A stretch of 64,000 nt of DNA from JBNKFV01 sp050289485 (GCA_050289485.1 JBNKFV010000015.1:1-64000); one strand, 5' to 3'; shown: positions 15,107 through 24,635, numbered from the stretch's first letter. Notes: generated by a model not told the origin, from the sequence alone. Made by a program: numbers and translations.

Positions 15107-15371
15107 GGTTAGCTGAGGGTGTGTATTATTGTGTGCTCTTGCTTAAGCATTTGTAAAAGAAACGCTGCCGTACAAAAAAGGCCCTACTGAGTAGCAGGGC
15201 CTTTTTTGTGTGTCAGTCTTTTGTGCCAGCGTTGTTTGCCATATGGCGGCAAACTTGGTGGCTCAGTGACGGAAGTGGCGCATACCGGTAAACACCATAG
15301 CCATATCAGCTTCGTCAGCAGCGGCAATCACCTCTTCGTCACGCATTGAGCCACCGGGCTGAATAATGCAG
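15107..15371. repeat. Second arm of the purH-end direct repeat
   Basis: This arm includes the intact purH C-terminal codons, the terminator and the downstream flank. It matches 13690-13874 in the same orientation, apart from a deletion in that copy covering the terminator. Together they bracket about 1.2 kb containing the DM13 lipoprotein gene and the tandem repeats. Confidence 0.85.
15172..15209 (-). terminator. purH terminator
   Basis: The stem AAAAAAGGCCCT/AGGGCCTTTTTT lies about 55 nt past the purH stop, with A and T runs on each side. It is strong and bidirectional. Confidence 0.9.
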
Positions 15372-16840
15372 CTAATGCCAACGGCAGCGGCATTGTCGAT
15401 GCCGTCGCGGAAAGGGAAAAACGCATCACTTGCCATGCACGCGCCTTTCACTTGCAAGCCAGCATGGTCAGCTTTAATGGCGGCAATACGCGCAGAGTTA
15501 ACGCGGCTCATTTGGCCGGCACCCACACCGATGGTTTGGCCGTCTTTACCGTAAACAATAGCGTTGGATTTCACCATTTTGGCAACTTTCCAGGTGAATA
15601 GCAGGTCGCGAATTTCAGCATCGGTGGGCTGGCGTTTGGAAACTACTTTCAAGTCGGCAGCCGATACCATGCCCAGGTCGCGATCTTGTACCAACAGACC
15701 ACCGTTTACGCGTTTGTAATCGAATGCTTTACCCGGTGCAGACCATTCGCCGCATACCAGCAGGCGCACATTGGCTTTCTTGGCGACGATATCGCTAACG
15801 CCGTCGGCAACGGTAGGCGCAATAATTACTTCAACAAACTGCTTGGCCACAATGGCTTCGGCGGTGGCTGCATCAAGCTCGCGGTTAAAGGCGATAATGC
15901 CGCCGAAAGCCGATTCAGGGTCTGTTGCGAAGGCTTTTTCATAGGCTGCCAACAGGTTGTTGTCCACCGCAACGCCGCAAGGATTAGCGTGCTTAACGAT
16001 CACGCAGGCCGGTTCATCAAACAGTTTTACGGTTTCCAGTGCCGCATCGGTATCGGCAATGTTGTTGTACGACAGCGCTTTGCCCTGCAGTTGGGTGGCG
16101 GTTGCAATAGAGGCTTCTTGTGGGTTTGCTTCTACGTAAAACGCGCTGTTTTGATGAGGGTTTTCACCGTAGCGCATGTCTTGTGCTTTCACAAATTGGG
16201 TGTTGAACGTGCGCGGGAAGTTGTCGCTGCCACCGGGCACTTTCTGGCCAAAGTAGTTAGCGATGGCGCCATCATAGGCAGCGGTATGCTCATAGGCTTT
16301 GATCGCGAGGTCAAAACGGGTTTTGTAGCTGGTGCAGCCGTTGTTGTTTTTGAGTTCGTCGACCAAGGCGGAATAGTCAGAGGCATTGACAACGATATTG
16401 ACGAAGTTGTGGTTTTTGGCCGCAGCGCGAACCATGGTGGGGCCGCCAATGTCGATATTTTCAATGGCGTCTTCCAGACTGCAGTCGGGTTTGGCAACGG
16501 TTTGTTCAAACGGGTACAGATTAACCACGACCATGTCGATGGGCGTGATACCGTGCTCTGCCATAACGCTGTCGTCTTGACCGCGACGGCCAAGAATGCC
16601 GCCATGTACTTTGGGGTGCAGTGTTTTAACACGGCCGTCCATCATCTCTGGAAAGCCGGTATAGTCAGAAACTTCCACGGCGGGAATGTTGTTGTCTTTC
16701 AATAGGCGGTAGGTGCCGCCGGTAGACAGAATTTCGACGCCAAGCTGCGTGAGTTGCTGAGAAAATTCAACAATACCGGTTTTATCAGACACACTGATCA
16801 GCGCGCGTTTAACGGGAACCAGGTTGGTTGTATGGGTCAT
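15263..16840 (-). CDS. purH: Bifunctional AICAR transformylase / IMP cyclohydrolase
   Basis: A 525-residue cytoplasmic enzyme for the last two steps of IMP synthesis. It transfers a formyl group from 10-formyl-THF to AICAR and then closes the ring. The N-terminal MGS-like cyclohydrolase domain (about 1-150, starting RALISVSDKTGIVEFSQQL) is followed by the AICAR transformylase domain with the KHANPCG motif. The C-terminal segment ends TGMRHFRH. Length is normal. It lies downstream of fis across a terminator. In Pseudomonas-like genomes purD follows purH; here that place holds a duplicated purH end and a DM13 lipoprotein. Confidence 0.97.
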   Translation of the reverse strand: MTHTTNLVPVKRALISVSDKTGIVEFSQQLTQLGVEILSTGGTYRLLKDNNIPAVEVSDYTGFPEMMDGRVKTLHPKVHGGILGRRGQDDSVMAEHGITPIDMVVVNLYPFEQTVAKPDCSLEDAIENIDIGGPTMVRAAAKNHNFVNIVVNASDYSALVDELKNNNGCTSYKTRFDLAIKAYEHTAAYDGAIANYFGQKVPGGSDNFPRTFNTQFVKAQDMRYGENPHQNSAFYVEANPQEASIATATQLQGKALSYNNIADTDAALETVKLFDEPACVIVKHANPCGVAVDNNLLAAYEKAFATDPESAFGGIIAFNRELDAATAEAIVAKQFVEVIIAPTVADGVSDIVAKKANVRLLVCGEWSAPGKAFDYKRVNGGLLVQDRDLGMVSAADLKVVSKRQPTDAEIRDLLFTWKVAKMVKSNAIVYGKDGQTIGVGAGQMSRVNSARIAAIKADHAGLQVKGACMASDAFFPFRDGIDNAAAVGISCIIQPGGSMRDEEVIAAADEADMAMVFTGMRHFRH

Positions 16841-16896
16841 GGTCGTTGCTCTGTTGTGCTAGTCAGAAGAAAACAATAAATACATTGTTTAAAAAT

Positions 16897-16926
16897 AAAA
16901 GGGGCGATGTTGGTTCGCCCCTTTTT
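16897..16926 (-). terminator. Terminator after fis
   Basis: The stem AAAAGGGGCG/CGCCCCTTTTT with a 9-nt loop lies between the fis stop and the purH start. It separates the dusB-fis transcript from purH. Confidence 0.85.
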
Positions 16927-16986
16927 GCGTTGCCCCTTTGAGGTGGGATTTGCCGCTCAGGCTTTCCCGCAGTACCGCATTACCTC

Positions 16987-17328
16987 TTAAAGTAAGCCGT
17001 ATTGCTTCAATTTTTTACGCAGCGTACCACGGTTGAGGCCCAGCACATGTGCCGCACGGGTTTGGTTGTGGCGGGTGTACTTCATCACTACTTCGAGCAT
17101 GGGAGCTTCTACTTCGGCCATTACCATTTCGTATACGTCGGTAACTGACTGGCCGTCGAGGTGTTTAAAGTAGTTGTCCATGGCTTGTTCAACGCAGTCG
17201 CGCAGTGACTGATTCTGACTGGCGGCAGCAAATGGTGTGTTGCCTGATGCACCATTCATTAATGTTGTTGTCGTGTTGTTGTCCAATTCAGTTGCCTCTT
17301 TGTGAAGAAGAGTGGTTACGGAATTCAT
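16987..17328 (-). CDS. fis: DNA-binding protein Fis
   Basis: A 113-residue nucleoid-associated protein. The C-terminal Fis-type helix-turn-helix is complete (VVMKYTRHNQTRAAHVLGLN, then RGTLRKKLKQYGLL). The N-terminus is about 15 residues longer than E. coli Fis and rich in Thr and Asn. Fis bends DNA and affects rRNA transcription, recombination and replication. Its start overlaps the dusB stop by 4 nt (ATGA), the classic dusB-fis operon, so its translation is probably coupled to dusB. Confidence 0.95.
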   Translation of the reverse strand: MNSVTTLLHKEATELDNNTTTTLMNGASGNTPFAAASQNQSLRDCVEQAMDNYFKHLDGQSVTDVYEMVMAEVEAPMLEVVMKYTRHNQTRAAHVLGLNRGTLRKKLKQYGLL

Positions 17329-18314
17329 GCGGCTTTTTCCCCCTGTAAAATCAAATGATCAAAAAAGTGGCTCACGCTTTCTAGCTGTTCAGCAGCACTA
17401 TCGATCACATTAAATTGTTTGCGAAACCGCTCGCCGTTGGGCAGTGTCTTCAGATACCAGCCTACGTGCTTACGGGCAATGCGTACGCCCATATAGGGGC
17501 CGTAAAACGCATAGAGTTCTTGTAAATGTTCACTCAGTAGCTTGTGTATGTCGCGATACGCAGGCGCCTGACGATGCTCGCCGGTAGTCAGATAATGCTT
17601 GATGTCGGCAAATATCCAGGGGCATCCCTGAGCTGCTCGACCAATCATCACTGCTGCGGCACCGGTGTTGTCCAGTATGTGTTTTGCTTGCTCTGGCGTG
17701 GTGATATCACCATTGGCCAGAACCGGTATTGATATAGCGCGGGCAACTTCTTCAATGGTGTGGTACTCGGCTGTGCCATTGAAGCCACAGGCCCGGGTAC
17801 GGCCATGAATTGCCAGTGCTTGTATACCGCTGTCTGCTGCTATTTGAGCAATACGCAAGGCATTGCGATGCTCAGGGCTCCAGCCGGTTCTGATTTTTAG
17901 GGTTACCGGTACCGATACCGCAGCAACAACCTGTTGGAGGATAGCGGTGACCAGTGGCTCATCCTTTAGCAATGCCGATCCAGCGGCTTTGTTACAGACC
18001 TTTTTTGCCGGGCAGCCCATATTGATATCAATTATCTGGGCGCCGAGTTCTACGTTGGCCTGGGCAGCGTCGGCCAGCATAGCGGGATCACCGCCAGCAA
18101 TTTGTACTGACCTGACACCGGGTTCCCCATCGTGATTCAGGCGAGTTTGGGTCTTTTTGCTGTTCCATAAACGAGTATCTGAGGTGACCATTTCTGAAAT
18201 CGTCAGGTCTGCACCCAACCGTTTACAGAGTGTTCGAAAAGGCCGGTCGGTTACGCCTGCCATGGGTGCCAACACCGTGGGGCCTGCGATTTTGTAGGGG
18301 CCTATATGAAACAC
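17325..18314 (-). CDS. dusB: tRNA-dihydrouridine synthase B
   Basis: A 329-residue FMN-dependent TIM-barrel enzyme that reduces uridines to dihydrouridine in tRNA. Visible motifs are LAPMAGVTDRPFR at the N-terminus, the catalytic-cysteine region NMGCPAKKVCNKAAGSALL, IHGRTR and the FMN phosphate-binding MIGRAAQGCPWIF. It is the first gene of the dusB-fis operon and normal in length. Confidence 0.96.
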   Translation of the reverse strand: MFHIGPYKIAGPTVLAPMAGVTDRPFRTLCKRLGADLTISEMVTSDTRLWNSKKTQTRLNHDGEPGVRSVQIAGGDPAMLADAAQANVELGAQIIDINMGCPAKKVCNKAAGSALLKDEPLVTAILQQVVAAVSVPVTLKIRTGWSPEHRNALRIAQIAADSGIQALAIHGRTRACGFNGTAEYHTIEEVARAISIPVLANGDITTPEQAKHILDNTGAAAVMIGRAAQGCPWIFADIKHYLTTGEHRQAPAYRDIHKLLSEHLQELYAFYGPYMGVRIARKHVGWYLKTLPNGERFRKQFNVIDSAAEQLESVSHFFDHLILQGEKAA

Positions 18315-18429
18315 AAAGGGTTACCGTTGCTGCATTTAGATACTGGTTTGTAGCCTGTAAAGCTGTTCACGGTTTAACCGGTCAGCCCTAAAAAGGGGGC
18401 ATATCATACCTGTAGTTGGGGGTGTGGGG

Positions 18430-18450
18430 AAAGCGCAATTTTTGCGCTTT
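18430..18450 (-). terminator. Hairpin after the DUF3426 gene
   Basis: A perfect stem AAAGCGCAA/TTGCGCTTT with a 3-nt loop lies about 50 nt past the DUF3426 stop. Only a weak T tract follows, so termination there is plausible but not certain. Confidence 0.45.
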
Positions 18451-18498
18451 GGGCAAATTACGGGCAGCAAACCAATACTGCTGTCCGGTAGGGCAGCC

Positions 18499-20970
18499 CT
18501 AGGGGGTAATCTGGGGAATATAGGCCTGATAATTTACCGCATTGCGACCGGGGTCAGCGATGTCGAGCGTGAGGTGTACCGGTTGGTTGTAGGGGATTTT
18601 ACTGCGGCCGGCCAGCTCGCCGGTCAGGTATTCATCTGGCGTGAAACGCCGCGCGGCGACCATTTTGCCATTAATATCGCTGAAGCTGATCACCAGGTCG
18701 GGAAAGGGCTGCGGGTAACCCGCATGGTTCAGTAGAATGGCGTCAACGGTGAGTGCGTTGCCTACATTCGGGTGGCTGCGAATAACCAGGTTTGATACCT
18801 TGATTTTGCTGGTATCGATACGGGCGGGTACCTGGCAGCCAATCAGGTTGCAGGCGCTCTCATAGTAGCTGCGATAGGGGTCGACCCGGCTCCAGTGATC
18901 AAACTTGTACCAAGCAATCTGCGCCGCTAATACCACAGCGGCCAGTATGCTTAACGCAGACCAGAGCAAGGTACGTGGCCAATCGCGAGAGACCTTGATC
19001 CAGTCCATCTCCACCGGTTCTGGCTCGATATTCTTGAGCAGGCGGTATTTGTCGTTGTCTTGGTTTTCGTCGTGATAGCCGTTGCGGTCTTCCGGGTCAG
19101 CGCGCAGTGAGGTGGTTTTTGCCGGTTTCTGGCTGGCGCTGTCGTCATCAGCCAGATTGAGGCTGCTGTAGTCTATCTTGGGCGCGGGCTCTTCTTCTGC
19201 TGGGCGTTTGTCCATGGCGGAGAACGCCTCGAGAAATTCAGGCGCCAGGTCGTCAGCCCGGGTATCCAGATTGCTGAGAGGTTCACTAGCAGAAAAGGGG
19301 TTATCGGGTGCTTGTGACGTAAGGGGCGTTGCAGCCGGTTTTTCGTTTTCGTCGCCGAAAAGGGCTTTGGTATGCTCTTCACGGTCTTCATTTTCCATTT
19401 CGTCGAGCATGGCCTGGGCCCATGACTCATCATCTTTGTCGCCGTCGCCAAGATCATCACCAGTAAAGCGACTGCGGCTGGTATCTCTTTCGAGCTTGTC
19501 CAGTTCGGGGTTGAGGTCGTTGAAGAAAAAGTCGGGTTCGTCGTCAGTAATTAGTGCGTAGTCTTCCTGATCATTGTCATCAATCAGTGCACCGTCATCA
19601 GTCCGCGTATCATCATCAATCAGTGTGTCATCATCGTTGTCGTCATCAATACCTGCTTTGGCGATCTCGTCGTCATTGATAACAATATCGTCCTCATCAC
19701 CGAACAGTAATTCGTTATCTTCGTCGACAAAGAAGCTATCCTCTTCTTCATTGTCGGTGCCGAGTTCGTCAGCAATACTGAAGGTGTCGCTATCGTCTTC
19801 TTCCTCTGTTTGAGTGTCTGGTTCGTCGCTTAGGGTGAACTCAGTGTCGATACGGTAGAGATCATCGTCATTAGTCAGATCGGTGCTATCAGTATCAAAT
19901 TCTTCGTTGCTCAGAGCGGCGTTATCACTCGCTAAATAGTCGTCATCGCTGCTGCCAAACAGGTCATCGAAATTGTGCTCTGTTTCTATTTCTGTTTTGC
20001 TGGCGGGCGCAGTCTCCTCGCTGAAGAGGAAATCGTCGCTAAGGCCATAGGGATTATCGTCGGAGGTGGTCGAAGCAGTTTCGTTGCTTACCGGCTCGTC
20101 GTCGATATCGAGTTGAATATCGGCGTCGAATGTAAAGTCGTCGGTTACTGACGGGTCGCCTTTTTCCGCGATGGCGCTGCTGTGATCTGGGGTTTTATCC
20201 AGAGTCGCGTCATCGTGGTAAAACGAGTCATCGGTTTCACTGTGATCATTCTCCGGTGTGGTGAGCTCAATGTCGTCGTCGATAATGTAATCGACACTGT
20301 CCTCGTCGGGGGCAGCCTCTTCTGGTGTGTCATCAATAATATAATTGATGTCGTCTTCTTCGATAGCTGAGCGCTCAAGGTCGTTGTTGATAACTACGTC
20401 GGTGCGGTCTTCTTTGCTATCTTCAGATTCGATATCGTCGTCAATAATAAAGTCGACCAATTCTTCGTCTGAGTCATCAAACCCGGTATCGTCATCAATA
20501 ATAAAATCATCGGTATCACTGAAACGGTTTTCTTTTGCTGCAGTTTTTGGAGTGAAGGATGTTGTTGTCGTGTCGTCATCGAGATCCAGATCGTCGTCGA
20601 TCAGTAGCTCATCGTCGTCATTAAAGAATTCTTCGTCGAGATCGTCGTGAATCAGAAAGTCGTCGTCGATATCGAGGTCGTCAAACTCATCCCCCACCGT
20701 TGGCTCTACTCGCTCGGCGGGTACGGTGTTGGTTTCAGCCGGTGTAAACGCCGGTGAGGGTGTTGCATCCGTTTGCGCTTCAGTGGTTGGTGTCGATTGA
20801 GGGGCTGCTTCTAATGTTTTGCTGGCAGGGGGAGTAATCAGGTGCTCGCGGGCATTAAATACATGTAGGCATGAGCCGCAACGCACAGCGCCTTTGGCTG
20901 AGGCCAGTAACTTGTCTGTGATCTTAAAAGCCGTGCTGCATTTAGGGCAGCGGGTCACCATTGCATGCAT
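18499..20970 (-). CDS. MJ0042 zinc-ribbon / DUF3426 protein with a large acidic insert
   Basis: An 823-residue membrane protein. The N-terminal MJ0042-type zinc ribbon has Cys8, Cys11, Cys31 and Cys34 (RCPKCSTAF, VRCGSCLHVF). Residues about 60-540 are extremely rich in Asp and Glu, with many IIDDD, LIDDD and EDD strings and almost no basic residues. A basic linker then leads to a single membrane helix (about 680-702, LLWSALSILAAVVLAAQIAW) and a C-terminal DUF3426 domain (about 705-823, starting near YRSYYESACNLIGCQVP). Relatives are typically far shorter, about 250-450 residues. It sits between prmA and dusB, as in other gammaproteobacteria. Function is unknown; the topology suggests an acidic cytoplasmic part and a periplasmic DUF3426 domain. 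Confidence 0.9.
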   Translation of the reverse strand: MHAMVTRCPKCSTAFKITDKLLASAKGAVRCGSCLHVFNAREHLITPPASKTLEAAPQSTPTTEAQTDATPSPAFTPAETNTVPAERVEPTVGDEFDDLDIDDDFLIHDDLDEEFFNDDDELLIDDDLDLDDDTTTTSFTPKTAAKENRFSDTDDFIIDDDTGFDDSDEELVDFIIDDDIESEDSKEDRTDVVINNDLERSAIEEDDINYIIDDTPEEAAPDEDSVDYIIDDDIELTTPENDHSETDDSFYHDDATLDKTPDHSSAIAEKGDPSVTDDFTFDADIQLDIDDEPVSNETASTTSDDNPYGLSDDFLFSEETAPASKTEIETEHNFDDLFGSSDDDYLASDNAALSNEEFDTDSTDLTNDDDLYRIDTEFTLSDEPDTQTEEEDDSDTFSIADELGTDNEEEDSFFVDEDNELLFGDEDDIVINDDEIAKAGIDDDNDDDTLIDDDTRTDDGALIDDNDQEDYALITDDEPDFFFNDLNPELDKLERDTSRSRFTGDDLGDGDKDDESWAQAMLDEMENEDREEHTKALFGDENEKPAATPLTSQAPDNPFSASEPLSNLDTRADDLAPEFLEAFSAMDKRPAEEEPAPKIDYSSLNLADDDSASQKPAKTTSLRADPEDRNGYHDENQDNDKYRLLKNIEPEPVEMDWIKVSRDWPRTLLWSALSILAAVVLAAQIAWYKFDHWSRVDPYRSYYESACNLIGCQVPARIDTSKIKVSNLVIRSHPNVGNALTVDAILLNHAGYPQPFPDLVISFSDINGKMVAARRFTPDEYLTGELAGRSKIPYNQPVHLTLDIADPGRNAVNYQAYIPQITP

Positions 20971-21014
20971 GTTGTAGGGTTGCTCATCCTAATTAGTATT
21001 AACTGGCCCTGGCC

Positions 21015-21893
21015 TTAGCGCTTTGTGGCACTTAGTCTAACCCAGTTATCCTTTTCCACAATGGGATCAAAATCAAATTCTTCACGATAGGCCTGCATTA
21101 CCGCGTCTGCTTGCGATGCCAAGATGCCAGAGAGGCAGAGTTGGCCGCCAGGTATTACCAGGGCGCTGAGTGTGGGTGCCAGCTCTGCCAGTGGGCCAGC
21201 GAGAATATTGGCTACTACCATGTCGGCAGGCGTTTTCGGTGCCGCGTTAGGCAAAAACACCGGTATTTTGTCGATGTCGATCTGATTGCGCTCGGCGTTG
21301 TCGCGAGTGGCCAATAACGCTTGTGGGTCTATATCTACGCCCAATGCGCTGTCTGCGCCCAGTAATAATGCGGTAATGGCCAAAATGCCCGAGCCGCAGC
21401 CGTAGTCAATAATGTGTTTTCCGGCATAGGACTGTTCTGCCAGCCATTGCATGCACAGAAAGGTGGTCGGGTGGGTGCCTGTGCCGAAGGCCAGCCCTGG
21501 ATCAAGCATCAGGTTGGTGGCATTAGGGTTGGGTGGCTCGAGCCAACTGGGGCAGATCCACAGGTTGTCGGCACATTGAATGGGTTGAAAATTTTTCATC
21601 CATTCCCGTTCCCAGTCTTTATCTTCCAGCTGTTCCCATTGGTGGTTGCTGTATAAATCTTTCAGCAGGCCGTTCATTTGCCGGTCGATGGCTTTGGTAT
21701 TGACCTCGGCGTCGAACAGGGCGGTAACTTTGGTATCGTCCCACAAAGGGGTTTCGCCCAGGGCAGGTTCAAGAATCGGCTGGTCGGCGTTGTCGGAAAA
21801 GGTAATGGATACGGCAGTGGTTTTTTCCAGTGCTTTCTCGACGCTGTGAGCTGAATCGCGACTGGTAATAATATTGAGTTGCAACCAAGGCAT
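21015..21893 (-). CDS. prmA: Ribosomal protein L11 methyltransferase
   Basis: A 292-residue SAM-dependent enzyme that methylates ribosomal protein L11. The N-terminal substrate-recognition domain (about 1-100) is followed by a Rossmann methyltransferase domain. Its motifs are LDPGLAFGTGTHPTT, the SAM-binding IDYGCGSGILAI and the catalytic-loop VVANILAGPL. Normal length. It follows accC by 76 nt in the conserved accBC-prmA order. Confidence 0.96.
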   Translation of the reverse strand: MPWLQLNIITSRDSAHSVEKALEKTTAVSITFSDNADQPILEPALGETPLWDDTKVTALFDAEVNTKAIDRQMNGLLKDLYSNHQWEQLEDKDWEREWMKNFQPIQCADNLWICPSWLEPPNPNATNLMLDPGLAFGTGTHPTTFLCMQWLAEQSYAGKHIIDYGCGSGILAITALLLGADSALGVDIDPQALLATRDNAERNQIDIDKIPVFLPNAAPKTPADMVVANILAGPLAELAPTLSALVIPGGQLCLSGILASQADAVMQAYREEFDFDPIVEKDNWVRLSATKR

Positions 21894-21969
21894 GCTGTGG
21901 GCTCTTTAAAGGGTGTGTGGCTGCAGAGAATTTGCCCGGCGAGCAGATTGCTCGGCCGGGCAAGAAGGG

Positions 21970-23310
21970 TTACAGCCCTAGTTTTTTCTCGAGGTAATGG
22001 ATGTTGACACCACCTTTGGCAAAGGCCGCATCGCGCACCAGATCCTGTTGCAGGCTGATGTTGGTACGAATACCGTCTACAACCAGCTCGTCCAGTGCAT
22101 TACGCATTCGGGTTAGCGCGATTTCGCGGGTTTCACCATGGGTAATGATCTTGGCAATCATTGAGTCGTAATTGGGGGGTACGGTGTAGCCGCTGTATAG
22201 GTGTGAATCAACCCGCACGCCTAAGCCGCCCGGGGCGTGAAAATTTTTCACGGTGCCGGGGCTTGGCATAAAAGTTTTTGGATCTTCAGCATTGATGCGG
22301 CACTCAAACGAGTGGCCCCGCAGCTTGATATCTTCCTGCTTGATTGAAAGCTTTTCACCGGCGCAAACGCGAATTTGCTCTTTGATCAGGTCGATACCCG
22401 TAACCATTTCGCTCACGGGGTGTTCTACCTGAATACGGGTGTTCATTTCAATGAAGTAGAAGTGGCCGTCTTCGTAAAGAAATTCAAAGGTGCCAGCGCC
22501 GCGGTAACCAATTTCAACACAGGCGTTCACGCACGACTCGTACACATTTTTGCGGACGTCGTCGGGAATGCCTGGGGCAGGCGCTTCTTCCAGTACTTTC
22601 TGGTGCCGACGTTGCAACGAACAGTCACGGTCGAACAAATGAATCGCATTACCTTGGCCGTCGGCCAATACCTGTACTTCCACGTGACGAGGGTTTTGCA
22701 GGAATTTTTCCATGTAAACCGTGCCGTCGCCAAAGGCGGCTTTGGCCTCTGCCTGCGTTACATGAATAGATGACAACAGGTGTGACTCAGTGTGTACCAC
22801 GCGCATGCCACGGCCACCACCACCTGCGGCTGCCTTGATAATGACGGGGTAGCCAATTTCTTTGGCAATCGCCAGGCAGCGCTCTTTATCATCGGGCAGG
22901 GGGCCGTTCGAACCGGGTACGGTGGGTACGCCGGCTTTCTTCATGGCAGCAATGGCAGATACTTTGTCGCCCATCAAGCGAATAACGTCAGCGTCGGGGC
23001 CGATAAAAATAAAGCCACTTTTTTGCACTTGCTCGGCAAAGTTGGCATTTTCAGCCAGAAAACCGTAGCCGGGGTGTACCGCAACTGAGTCGGTAATTTC
23101 CATGGCGCTGATAATGGCGGGAATGTTCAGATAGCTTTGTGCCGATGGGTTCGGACCAATGCAGACTGATTCGTCAGCCAGGCGCACGTGTTTCAGTGCT
23201 TTGTCTACCTGACTGTGTACCGCAACAGTTTTAATGCCCAGTTCCTTGCAGGCGCGTAAGATGCGCAGGGCAATTTCGCCACGGTTGGCAATTAATACTT
23301 TTTCTAACAT
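21970..23310 (-). CDS. accC: Biotin carboxylase subunit of acetyl-CoA carboxylase
   Basis: A 446-residue ATP-grasp enzyme that carboxylates the biotin carried by AccB, the first half-reaction of fatty acid synthesis. Motifs seen are ANRGEIALRILRACKELGI at the N-terminus, the ATP-binding IIKAAAGGGGRGMRVV, EMNTRIQVEHPVSEMVTGID in the active site and the biotin carboxylase C-domain. It lies 40 nt after accB in one operon. Confidence 0.98.
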   Translation of the reverse strand: MLEKVLIANRGEIALRILRACKELGIKTVAVHSQVDKALKHVRLADESVCIGPNPSAQSYLNIPAIISAMEITDSVAVHPGYGFLAENANFAEQVQKSGFIFIGPDADVIRLMGDKVSAIAAMKKAGVPTVPGSNGPLPDDKERCLAIAKEIGYPVIIKAAAGGGGRGMRVVHTESHLLSSIHVTQAEAKAAFGDGTVYMEKFLQNPRHVEVQVLADGQGNAIHLFDRDCSLQRRHQKVLEEAPAPGIPDDVRKNVYESCVNACVEIGYRGAGTFEFLYEDGHFYFIEMNTRIQVEHPVSEMVTGIDLIKEQIRVCAGEKLSIKQEDIKLRGHSFECRINAEDPKTFMPSPGTVKNFHAPGGLGVRVDSHLYSGYTVPPNYDSMIAKIITHGETREIALTRMRNALDELVVDGIRTNISLQQDLVRDAAFAKGGVNIHYLEKKLGL

Positions 23311-23350
23311 CTAGTAGTGTCTCCTCAGACCGACAGTGGGCAGTGCGACC

Positions 23351-23824
23351 TTACACGATGGTAACAAGTGGCTGATCAAACTCTACTGGCTCGCCGTCTT
23401 CCACCAGAATGGCGCCAATGGTGCCCGATTTGTCGGCTTCGATCTGGTTCATCATCTTCATCGCTTCAACAATACAGATGGTATCGCCAGCTTTAACCTG
23501 TTGGCCCACTTTGATAAAGGGAGCAGCGCCGGGGCTCGATGCAGCGTAGTAGGTACCAACCATCGGTGATTTTACCGCGTGACCTGTAATGGCCGGCTCT
23601 TCGGCAGCTGCGGTTGTTTCTGCTGCGGGTGCTGGTGCGGCAGGAGCGGCCGCTGGCGCTGGTGCAGCAGGGGGCGGCGGTGGTGCATAGTAGGTGGCTG
23701 CGGGCATGGCAGAGTTAGAGCCGCGACTAATGCGAACAGATTCTTCGCCCTCACGTATCTCCAGTTCGCCGATGTCGGACTCTTCGAGTAGCTCGATCAA
23801 TTTCTTGATTTTTCTAATATCCAT
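23351..23824 (-). CDS. accB: Biotin carboxyl carrier protein of acetyl-CoA carboxylase
   Basis: A 157-residue protein. A short N-terminal helical part is followed by an Ala/Pro-rich flexible linker (about 40-75). The biotinyl domain carries the modified lysine in EAMKMMNQIEAD. It carries biotin between AccC and the carboxyltransferase. The order aroQ-accB-accC is the usual one. Confidence 0.97.
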   Translation of the reverse strand: MDIRKIKKLIELLEESDIGELEIREGEESVRISRGSNSAMPAATYYAPPPPPAAPAPAAAPAAPAPAAETTAAAEEPAITGHAVKSPMVGTYYAASSPGAAPFIKVGQQVKAGDTICIVEAMKMMNQIEADKSGTIGAILVEDGEPVEFDQPLVTIV

Positions 23825-23910
23825 GAATGTTATCTCTTCGTGTTGCTGTGGGCGTCAATGCGCCGATGGATTGTTGATAATGTTATTAAACAAATTTGTC
23901 TGTGCCGGCG

Positions 23911-24363
23911 TTAGCTGGTCGTGGCTGCTTGCAATTTGTGCAGAGCGGCGTCCAGGGCTAGCTCATAAGACTGTGCGCCGAAACCGCAAATAACGCCGTC
24001 GGCAATATCTGATAAATAAGAGTGGCGACGAAACGGCTCGCGGGCGTGAACATTGGACAAATGTACTTCTATGAAGGGAATGGCTACGCCGCTTAGGGCA
24101 TCGCGCAGGGCAACACTGGTGTGTGTGAAGGCAGCAGGGTTGATGATGATGTAATTAATACCTTCTTTTTTTGCATCGTGAATACGATCGATCAGTTCGT
24201 ATTCGGCGTTGCTTTGCAGCGCTTGCAGGTGATGCCCGGCATTAATGGCTTTCTCGGTGAGTGCTTGGTTGATGTCGGCAAGTGTCGTATGGCCGTACAC
24301 TGCCGGCTCGCGAGTGCCTAAAAGGTTTAAGTTTGGACCATGCAATACCAGTATTGTCGCCAT
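23911..24363 (-). CDS. aroQ: 3-dehydroquinate dehydratase, type II
   Basis: A 150-residue enzyme of the shikimate pathway that dehydrates 3-dehydroquinate. Motifs are the N-terminal LVLHGPNLNLLGTREP with the catalytic-loop residues, IINPAAFTHTSVALRDAL and EVHLSNVHAREPFR. Length is typical. It lies 86 nt upstream of accB and is likely the first gene of the acc transcript. The 270 nt before it hold its promoter and a small TTCTGCA/TGCAGAA hairpin at 24453-24471. Confidence 0.97.
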   Translation of the reverse strand: MATILVLHGPNLNLLGTREPAVYGHTTLADINQALTEKAINAGHHLQALQSNAEYELIDRIHDAKKEGINYIIINPAAFTHTSVALRDALSGVAIPFIEVHLSNVHAREPFRRHSYLSDIADGVICGFGAQSYELALDAALHKLQAATTS

Positions 24364-24635
24364 AAATCGTAATCTGAGGTCAGTTGGTGATTCCCATTAA
24401 ATTGGGGCGCAGTTTGCCGTAATTGTTTGCAGCTGTCTATGGTTGTGGGGTTTTTCTGCATTTTTGCAGAAGATGCCAACATTTTTGCCGAAAATTTATT
24501 GCTATAGGGTATATCGGCAGGGCAGGTTTATAGCACTTTTATGGAGGATTGATACAGATCGGCTGATTTTATCGCCTAATCTACGTGAAATCACTGTTTT
24601 TGTTGAACTTTGGGCCGAAAAGGGCGTTATTTTCG

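Noticed and set aside
19574..20650. Plus-strand serine-rich open frames opposite the acidic DUF3426 region
   Set aside because: They are mirror images of the Asp/Glu codon repeats on the minus strand and have no independent support.
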